From the NCBI GenBank assembly GCA_964431655.1, contig CAYSKJ010000014.1, forward strand, positions 1 to 35,603: DNA of 35,603 nucleotides, in the 5' to 3' direction. The notes under the pieces are model-generated. The model was not told where the DNA came from. It searched no databases and saw nothing but the letters and a program-made list of their open reading frames with translations. Each line of letters starts with the position of its first letter. Positions within the stretch are counted from its first letter, which is position 1. Positions 30,369-35,603 of the stretch are shown here, in pieces. The DNA is from CAYMEV01 sp964431655 [NCBI: uncultured bacterium] (GTDB lineage Bacteria; CAYMEV01). Both the position numbers and the translations under genes were made by a program.

Positions 30369-30848
30369 ATGAAAAAGACAGAGCCGGTAAAAAAGGGTGA
30401 TTTCATCCAGGCCTTCACTCTTAAGGACCACCATAATAATCCAATCAACACCGATGCTTACAAGGGAAAGATAATCCTTCTTTCCTTTCATCCCCTGGCA
30501 TGGACACCCGTTTGCAGCGACCAGATGAAAAGCATAGAGGCAAATATTTCCGAGTTTAACAGACTAAATACCCTGTGCCTTGGCATCAGCATAGATACTG
30601 TATTCACAAAGAAGGCGTGGAGCAGGGATATAGGGATAAAAAGCTTCAGCATGCTTGCAGATTTCTGGCCCCATGGAGAGATAGCTCAAAATCTGGGTAT
30701 CTTCAGGGATAAGGATGGTTTTTCAGAAAGGGCAAACATTATACTTGATGAAAACAGCCGTGTTATTTTCATAAAGACCTACCCGATCAGTCAACTTCCC
30801 GATATAAAAGAGATCGTTACCTTTATAAAAGATCTTAGTGTATCCTGA
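30369..30848 (+). CDS. Peroxiredoxin (AhpC/TSA family, AhpE- or BCP-like)
   Basis: A 159-residue thioredoxin-fold peroxidase that should reduce hydrogen peroxide or organic peroxides. The active site is FHPLAWTPVCSDQM, the PxxxTxxC motif with peroxidatic Cys49. Other features are GDFIQAFTLKD at the N-terminus and LGISIDTVFTKKAW. There is a Cys70 in LNTLCLGIS but no C-terminal resolving Cys, suggesting a one-cysteine type or a Cys49-Cys70 exchange. AAGGAG lies eight to nine bases before the ATG. The sufC start follows 16 bases after the stop, so peroxide defence and iron-sulfur cluster assembly are probably made together, sensible for an anaerobe exposed to oxygen. Confidence 0.92.
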   Translation: MKKTEPVKKGDFIQAFTLKDHHNNPINTDAYKGKIILLSFHPLAWTPVCSDQMKSIEANISEFNRLNTLCLGISIDTVFTKKAWSRDIGIKSFSMLADFWPHGEIAQNLGIFRDKDGFSERANIILDENSRVIFIKTYPISQLPDIKEIVTFIKDLSVS

Positions 30849-30864
30849 GAGAGAGGGATTTTTA

Positions 30865-31599
30865 ATGAACAGACTTGAGATACATGATCTTTATGTCAGG
30901 GTAGGTGAAAAAACCATACTGAAAGGCATAAACCTTGAAATCCCCGAGGGTGAATCCCATATACTCTTCGGACCCAACGGATGCGGTAAGACCAGTCTTT
31001 TGATGTCAATAATCGGATACCCGGAGTATAAAATCACCAAGGGGAAGATTATCTATAAAGGAAAAGATATAACAAATTTTGCCATAGACGAGAGAGCAAG
31101 AGAAGGAATCGGCATAAGCTTTCAAAAACCGCCCTCAGTCAAGGGAGTCACATTAAGAAAGATTCTAAACACACTAAAGGACGGAGAAACAGTCCTTGAT
31201 GGCTTTATAGGAACATTAAAAATGGAAGAATACCTTGACAGGGATATTAACCTCGGGTTTTCCGGGGGAGAGGTAAAAAGGAGCGAACTGCTCCAGCTTA
31301 TATATCAGAACCCGGATTTTGTAATGTTTGATGAACCAGAATCCGGTGTAGATGTTGAAAATATTAGAATTATCGGAAATGTAATAAAGAAATTCCTCTA
31401 CCCTGAGAAAACATGCAGTTTAAAACAGTGCCAAAAAAGCGCATTATTAATAACCCATACCGGGTTTATAATGGATTATATAAATACCGATAAGGCTTAT
31501 GTGATGATGGAAGGTGAAGTGCTCTGCAGCGGGAATCCAGAGAAAATTTTCAGCCAGATACAGAAATGCGGATTCAAGGAGTGTACAAGATGCCAGTAA
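30865..31599 (+). CDS. sufC: SufC-type ABC ATPase of iron-sulfur cluster assembly
   Basis: A 244-residue soluble ATPase that works with SufB/SufD scaffolds. Motifs: Walker A FGPNGCGKT, the Q loop ISFQKPPSVKG, signature FSGGEVKRSE, Walker B FVMFDEPESG and the switch His in LLITHTG. The C-terminus carries an extra cysteine cluster, CGFKECTRC, as I recall from SufC-like proteins of anaerobes and archaea, though I cannot check this. ATG 30865 follows AGGG at seven bases. It overlaps the sufB-like gene by ten bases. Only one SufB/D-type gene accompanies it; there is no sufS, sufE, sufU or sufD here. This two-gene layout is the minimal SUF-like (SMS-type) arrangement described for anaerobes. Confidence 0.95.
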   Translation: MNRLEIHDLYVRVGEKTILKGINLEIPEGESHILFGPNGCGKTSLLMSIIGYPEYKITKGKIIYKGKDITNFAIDERAREGIGISFQKPPSVKGVTLRKILNTLKDGETVLDGFIGTLKMEEYLDRDINLGFSGGEVKRSELLQLIYQNPDFVMFDEPESGVDVENIRIIGNVIKKFLYPEKTCSLKQCQKSALLITHTGFIMDYINTDKAYVMMEGEVLCSGNPEKIFSQIQKCGFKECTRCQ

Positions 31600-32699
31600 A
31601 CAATAATTCCTTATCCAGAGAGGATAAGATAAAACTCGAAAATGCGGGTATAGAACTCAACCCAAAAAACAAAAGCGGCGATTTCCTGATGATAGGGCAG
31701 GAAGGAATATCATCCTCATCCTTCGATGAAAACCTGACATTAATGCCGTTAAGGACAGCTCTTGAGAGGAAACCGGAGATTGAATCCTATATGTGGAAGC
31801 TGATAGATCCCCAAAAGGATCAGTACACCAGGCTCGCTTATGAGAACAGAGCTAAAAACGGATATTACATACACCTGAACCCCAACTCAAAAATTGAAAT
31901 GCCATTTCAGGCCTGTTTTTTCATAAAAGAATTGAAATCAGAGCAGATTGTTCACAATATAATTATCCTGGAGGAAAATTCAGAGCTCCATATAATCAAT
32001 GGGTGCGCCGCAGGAAACTATGTCCTTCAAGGCTCCCATATAGGTATAACTGAAATATTTCTAAGGAAGAACTCCTTTCTTTCCTATACAATGATACACG
32101 ACTGGTCACCAGAAATGACCGTAAGACCCAGGTCTGCTGCTGAAATTGGTGAAAATGCCCAATATATATCCAATTATGTCTCCCTGAGAAAAACAAAAAC
32201 CACCCAGACTCATCCGGTTGTTACAATAAAGGGAGAGGGCGGCAGAGCAAGGCTGAATTCCATACTATATGCACCGGAAGATTCAAACCTTGATGTCGGG
32301 GGTAAAATAATACTTTCTGCAAAGCATGCGCGGGGAGATATTATCAGCAGGGTTGTTTCTGACGGCGGATACATAATCGCACCAGCAGAGATTGAAGCTG
32401 AAACGGGGCTAACCAGCGGTTATATGGACTGCAGCGGGCTTCTTCTTAAGGACAAGGGCTCGATATACTCCATACCCTCATTAAACGCAAAGGCAAGGGA
32501 TGTAGAGCTTTCCCATGAAGCATCAGTCGGGTCCATAGGTCAGGATGAGATTAATTACCTTATGTCCAAGGGAATTTCTGAAGATAATGCAAAGAACCTT
32601 ATACTGCAGGGATTTCTGGACCTTAAGGTTAAAGGGCTTCCGGAAAGCCTTCAGAAATCTATAGATGATACAATAGCAAAATCTATAAGCGGGATGTAG
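31590..32699 (+). CDS. SufB/SufD-family iron-sulfur scaffold (minimal SufBC type)
   Basis: A 369-residue SufB/D-fold scaffold for building iron-sulfur clusters. The right-handed beta-helix core is visible as IIILEENSELHIINGCAAG, ITEIFLRKNSFLSYTMIHDW and GGRARLNSILYAPEDSNLDV, and the C-terminal helices as ELSHEASVGSIGQDEINYLM and GISEDNAKNLILQGFL. It is shorter than E. coli SufB (about 495 residues) and lacks the N-terminal domain, as in the minimal two-gene systems, where one protein probably forms a homodimer in place of SufB-SufD. AAGGAG stands eight bases before the ATG and the start lies inside sufC, so the pair is translationally coupled. Cysteine and sulfur sources are not visible here. 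Confidence 0.93.
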   Translation: MPVNNNSLSREDKIKLENAGIELNPKNKSGDFLMIGQEGISSSSFDENLTLMPLRTALERKPEIESYMWKLIDPQKDQYTRLAYENRAKNGYYIHLNPNSKIEMPFQACFFIKELKSEQIVHNIIILEENSELHIINGCAAGNYVLQGSHIGITEIFLRKNSFLSYTMIHDWSPEMTVRPRSAAEIGENAQYISNYVSLRKTKTTQTHPVVTIKGEGGRARLNSILYAPEDSNLDVGGKIILSAKHARGDIISRVVSDGGYIIAPAEIEAETGLTSGYMDCSGLLLKDKGSIYSIPSLNAKARDVELSHEASVGSIGQDEINYLMSKGISEDNAKNLILQGFLDLKVKGLPESLQKSIDDTIAKSISGM

Positions 32700-32726
32700 A
32701 GATTTTAATAGGTAGTTGAAGGCCTG

Positions 32727-32921
32727 CTATTCAGCCTTTTCAAAAAATAGAAAGGCCATGGCAGGTCTTTTACTTGCCTCCCGAACCACGAACTTTATGT
32801 CCTGAAACTGCCATCCATCGCCTTGAGCCTGGTTTATGGCCTTTTCAATCTCAATGTCAGTAACAATCGATAGCTCTATTACTTTCTGAAGGGGCGGCCT
32901 TTCAGGTTTCTCTGTACTCAC
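32727..32921 (-). CDS. Small DUF4177-like protein
   Basis: A 64-residue acidic protein. It starts at GTG 32921, inside the last codons of the Clp-type gene, with GGGAGG six bases upstream. The sequence has an alpha/beta pattern (QKVIELSIVTDIEIEKAINQ, then GDGWQFQDIKFVVRE and PAMAFLFFEKAE), which resembles the small DUF4177 fold (a WxLxx...xxxxFER-type hairpin); I rate this match as tentative. Overlap with the Clp gene implies coupled translation, so it could be an adaptor or regulator of that ATPase, but there is no direct evidence. It is not a truncated copy of a larger gene as far as I can see. Confidence 0.7.
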   Translation of the reverse strand: MSTEKPERPPLQKVIELSIVTDIEIEKAINQAQGDGWQFQDIKFVVREASKRPAMAFLFFEKAE

Positions 32922-34791
32922 CGGATACCTCCCGGGCCTGATCTATCTTTTCAATCTGTTTTAAGTCATCTTCATTCATCATTTTTATCACTATCTCTTT
33001 ATCCTCCGCATCAACATAAACAACGGTTCCGGAATTCCAGTCGCTTTTCATGCTCTTTAAGGCAAGCTTGTCCAGCAGATATTTTCTTATCATCCTGGTA
33101 AGATTTCTTGCTCCATACTCAAAGGAATAACCGCGGTTTGCAATGAAGTCCCTGGCAGTCTGAGAAAGGACGAGGGTTTTGTTTTCCTGCTTCAGCTTTT
33201 CCACTACAAAAACAAGGTTTAAATCCAGTATCCTGAAGATATCAGTTTTTGAAAGGGGATTAAAAAATACAATTTCATCTATCCTGTTAAGAAATTCAGG
33301 GGCAAAAAACTGTCTTATCTCATTTAACAGTTCCGAATTGCTTACATTTCTCCTCTCAAACCTGTCAAAATCCTGTTCCTGGGCATATCCCACTGGAACT
33401 TTCTTATAGAGTTCGCTGGCAATATTGCTGGTCATGACAATTATTGTATTGTTGAAATATACCTTGTTTCCCTTTCCTGTAGTAAGATGGCCCGCATCGA
33501 AAACCTGAAGAAATATGGACAGAACACTGGGATTTGCTTTTTCAATCTCATCAAGAAGTACAAGGCAGTAAGGGTTCTTTTTAATCTTGTCAGCAAGCTG
33601 ATTCTGGTCATGGTATCCGACATAACCCGGAGCTGTGCCTATAAGTTTAGCTCCTGCAATGTTTTCCATATATTCCGACATATCAAGCCTTATCATCTTG
33701 TCAGGATCGCCGAACAGAAACTCGGTAAGGCACCTGGAAAGCTCTGTTTTACCGACCCCGGTGGGACCCACAAACAGGAAAACACCGTCAGGCCTCTGAG
33801 GATACAGGTCATATCCAAGTTTCTTGCTCCTTATTACCTCCGATACAGTATCAATTGCAATATCCTGGCCAATTATCCTGCCCTTAAGGAAGCTCTCCAT
33901 CTCAAGAAGCTTTTCAACCTTCAGAGACATCAGCTTGGATTTTGGGATATTGGATATCTCCGATACAACATCTGCTATATCGTCCTCTGTGATAATCAAA
34001 ACTTCAAGATCTTTGCCCTTCTTTACCCTAGCCTTTGCTCCGGCCCTGTCAATGACCTCAATGGCTTTATCAGGCAGTGCCCGGTCTCTCAGGTGTACCC
34101 TGGACAACCTTACTGCGCTTTCAATAGCTTTTTCAGAGAAAAGCACCGTGTGAAAAAGCTCGAAACGCCCCTTTATGCTGTTAAGCACATCAACAGTTGA
34201 AGGAATATCCAGTTCGGGAAGCTCCAGCTTCTGAAATTTCTGTTCCAGGGACGGGTCCTTCTCTATTATAAGTCTGTAATCATCATATGTAGCTGTCCCT
34301 ATGATCTGTACCTCCCCCATTTCAATCGAAGGCTTCAGTATTGACTGTATATCTGTGTTTGTCCCCTTGCTCACATAGCTTCTCACAATAGTATGGTAAT
34401 CATCTATAAAAAGTATGCAGTTCCTGTTCTTCAGCTCCGTAATGAATCTCAGCATTCTTTCCTCGAACTCTCCCCGGTATTTTGTCCCTGCGAGCAAAGA
34501 AACCATGGAAAGCAGCAGGATTTCTTTACTCCTGAGATTTTCTGGAACTTCTTCCTGATTTATCTTCTGGGCCAGACCTTCAACAAGAGCATTCTTTCCC
34601 ACTCCGGGGTCACCGATTAAAAGACAGCTGTTCTTCTGACGACAACTTAAAATTTCTATAAGAGATGTCAGTTCCCGCTCTCTCCCGATAAGGGAAAAAT
34701 GCGATTCCAGGAAAACCTTGACACTGAGATTTACGGTAATCTCATCCAGTATTCCCTTTTTGTCCTGCTTGACATTCATATCAGTTTTCAT
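32902..34791 (-). CDS. Clp-type double AAA+ ATPase (ClpA-like) without N-domain, with degenerate first ring
   Basis: A 629-residue Hsp100 protein with two AAA+ modules and neither the Clp N-domain nor the ClpB middle domain. D1: Walker A GDPGVGKN (Thr replaced by Asn67), Walker B LFIDD (Glu replaced by Asp131), and EQKF where ClpB has the arginine pair ERRF. D2 is intact: GPTGVGKT (342-349), LLDE (Asp414, Glu415) and arginine finger FLNRID (Arg503). The pore loop GTAPGYVGY is present. A KVPVGYAQ loop (about 464-471) lies where ClpA and ClpC carry the ClpP-docking tripeptide, VGY instead of IGL or GF. It may unfold proteins for a protease or act alone. Start: ATG 34791 or Met5 at 34779; AAGAGG touches the first ATG, so Met5 is equally likely. 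Confidence 0.93.
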   Translation of the reverse strand: MKTDMNVKQDKKGILDEITVNLSVKVFLESHFSLIGRERELTSLIEILSCRQKNSCLLIGDPGVGKNALVEGLAQKINQEEVPENLRSKEILLLSMVSLLAGTKYRGEFEERMLRFITELKNRNCILFIDDYHTIVRSYVSKGTNTDIQSILKPSIEMGEVQIIGTATYDDYRLIIEKDPSLEQKFQKLELPELDIPSTVDVLNSIKGRFELFHTVLFSEKAIESAVRLSRVHLRDRALPDKAIEVIDRAGAKARVKKGKDLEVLIITEDDIADVVSEISNIPKSKLMSLKVEKLLEMESFLKGRIIGQDIAIDTVSEVIRSKKLGYDLYPQRPDGVFLFVGPTGVGKTELSRCLTEFLFGDPDKMIRLDMSEYMENIAGAKLIGTAPGYVGYHDQNQLADKIKKNPYCLVLLDEIEKANPSVLSIFLQVFDAGHLTTGKGNKVYFNNTIIVMTSNIASELYKKVPVGYAQEQDFDRFERRNVSNSELLNEIRQFFAPEFLNRIDEIVFFNPLSKTDIFRILDLNLVFVVEKLKQENKTLVLSQTARDFIANRGYSFEYGARNLTRMIRKYLLDKLALKSMKSDWNSGTVVYVDAEDKEIVIKMMNEDDLKQIEKIDQAREVSGEYRET

Positions 34792-34907
34792 CCTCTTAAA
34801 TACAGGTTATATCTCTTTTAAAGTTTAGTCAAAAATTTTAATTAATTATACATATAAAAAAACCGTGGGAATCAGGAACAATAAGGGTGCTTATCTGTAA
34901 ATTATTC

Positions 34908-34934
34908 TTGACTAGGAAATTTGTACATTATAAA
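34908..34934 (+). promoter_or_regulatory. Candidate promoter of the pyruvate kinase gene
   Basis: TTGACT (34908-34913) and TATAAA (34929-34934) with a short 15-base spacer, about 37 bases before the ATG. Spacing is below optimal, so confidence is low. Confidence 0.3.
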
Positions 34935-34971
34935 CTTCAATACGAAGGGATTTAAACTATTCGGTAATTTT

Positions 34972-35603
34972 ATGATAGACAGGCCAAAAACAAAGATTGT
35001 AGCCACTTTAGGTCCTGCTACGCTTGACAGGTCAAGCATCAGCGGATTAATTAAAGCAGGAGTCAGTATTTTCCGGATTAATTTCAGCCACAGTACCCAT
35101 GCCCAGGCCAAAGAGCTTATAAGGAACATTGAAGCATCTTCAAAGGAAACCGGTATTCCCGCAGGTATAATTGGAGATCTGCAGGGACCGAAAATACGGA
35201 TAGGTGTCCTATCAGAAAATGAATATGCTTTCACGATAAACAGCAGAGTAAAGATTATCATGGAAAAACGTTCAGAAAAAGCTGATGAGATCCCCCTGCC
35301 CGAAAAAGAGGTATATGACTCTATTGCTCCCGGACATCGCATTGTCCTGGGGGACGGAGAGGTAGAGCTATTATGCCAGGAAGTCCATGATAACTATATT
35401 GCAGCCAGGGTTATCAATGCCGGCACAATAAAAAGCAATAAGGGGCTTCATATTCCTGGGGCTGTTATGAGACTCACAAACCACCTTAAAAAGGATATGG
35501 ATGATTTTAAATTCTGTCTCAGCAATAATATTGATTATTTAATGCTGAGCTTTGTACAGAACAAGGGAGATATTAAGAGGTTCAGGGAAATACTGGATGA
35601 AAG
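34972..35603 (+). CDS. pyk: Pyruvate kinase (partial, cut by the right edge)
   Basis: The first 210 residues of pyruvate kinase, which makes pyruvate and ATP from phosphoenolpyruvate and ADP in glycolysis. Visible: KTKIVATLGPAT at the N-terminus, IFRINFSHSTHAQAKELI with the substrate-binding Arg and the metal Asn/Ser, GIIGDLQGPKIRIG (Asp-Leu-Gln-Gly-Pro-Lys), the B domain (about 75-155) and the return to the barrel with GLHIPGAVMRLTNHLKKDMDDF and MLSFVQNKGD. The usual Lys in the LTEKD segment is replaced here by LTNHLKKD, a small insertion. The catalytic Lys and Glu further on are outside the window. Divergent from the Clp-type gene. A ribosome site before the ATG is weak; TTG 34921 is an unlikely alternative. 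Confidence 0.94.
   Translation, partial: MIDRPKTKIVATLGPATLDRSSISGLIKAGVSIFRINFSHSTHAQAKELIRNIEASSKETGIPAGIIGDLQGPKIRIGVLSENEYAFTINSRVKIIMEKRSEKADEIPLPEKEVYDSIAPGHRIVLGDGEVELLCQEVHDNYIAARVINAGTIKSNKGLHIPGAVMRLTNHLKKDMDDFKFCLSNNIDYLMLSFVQNKGDIKRFREILDE

Noticed and set aside
32700-32760. Inverted repeat TTGAAGGC / GCCTTTTCAA between sufB and the small DUF4177-like gene
   Set aside because: Arms are unequal (bulge of two bases) and no T run follows, so it was not called as a terminator.
33487-34200. A 237-residue open frame on the plus strand opposite the Clp-type gene
   Set aside because: It is antisense to clearly conserved AAA+ motifs, has no ribosome site, and its translation shows no domain pattern.
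1-35603. CRISPR arrays, insertion sequences, prophage genes, rRNA, riboswitches
   Set aside because: No regular repeat-spacer pattern, transposase, integrase, phage structural gene, rRNA segment or known riboswitch core was seen on either strand.

Overview
The window looks like chromosome of an anaerobic, diderm bacterium of moderate-to-low GC. A spirochaete or a related deep-branching group is my guess, but I cannot prove it without a search. An LpxH-type lipid A hydrolase, an EnvC-type amidase activator, exported barrel-like and lipoprotein genes and a one-piece tmRNA indicate a Gram-negative-type envelope. A tungsten/molybdenum aldehyde ferredoxin oxidoreductase, a LarA-type nickel enzyme and a two-gene SufC-SufB iron-sulfur scaffold suggest anaerobic life. 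I saw no phage, transposon, CRISPR array, tRNA or rRNA. Coding density is high and many genes overlap by a few bases.

Layout. 1-495 (-): start of a GDSL/SGNH lipoprotein cut by the window edge. 784-2700 (+): orphan hybrid histidine kinase. 2714-11219 (-): an eight-gene operon transcribed amidase, GerMN, RNase PH, FtsX, EnvC-like, CtpA-like pseudoprotease, YibQ-type deacetylase-fold protein, TsaD; mostly envelope and septal peptidoglycan functions. 11394-12577 (-): ssrA tmRNA, smpB and a DUF507-like gene. 12699-13460 (-) is an LpxH-like phosphoesterase, divergent from a LysW-like zinc ribbon and a cytosolic NlpC/P60 protein (13571-14594, +). 14675-16759 (-): EF-G-2-type GTPase. 16949-17737 (+): exported, probable outer-membrane protein.

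17753-19873 (-) holds the most striking item: two tandem paralogues of proteasome/HslV-like Ntn-hydrolase fold. The downstream copy keeps the Thr-Asp-Lys-Ser catalytic set; in the upstream copy Thr, Lys and Ser have become Ala, Asn and Ala. They resemble an active and an inactive subunit of an undescribed proteasome-like particle.

20081-22006 (+): OPT-family transporter. 22032-24656 (-): DUF4912 protein and GH57 branching-type enzyme. 24657-25126: a 470-base AT-rich gap with a 19+19 base perfect inverted repeat. 25127-28205 (+): endonuclease III homologue lacking the catalytic lysine, LarA-like enzyme and M20 amidohydrolase. 28217-30091 (-): aldehyde ferredoxin oxidoreductase. 30369-32699 (+): peroxiredoxin, SufC, SufB. 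32727-34791 (-): Clp-type double AAA+ ATPase with a degenerate first ring, plus a 64-residue protein. 34972-35603 (+): pyruvate kinase, cut by the right edge.

A recurring theme is loss of catalytic residues in proteins of intact length: the CtpA-like protein, the EnvC-like LytM domain, one proteasome-like subunit, Clp ring 1 and the endonuclease III lysine. All identifications rest on motif recognition by eye; no search was run.
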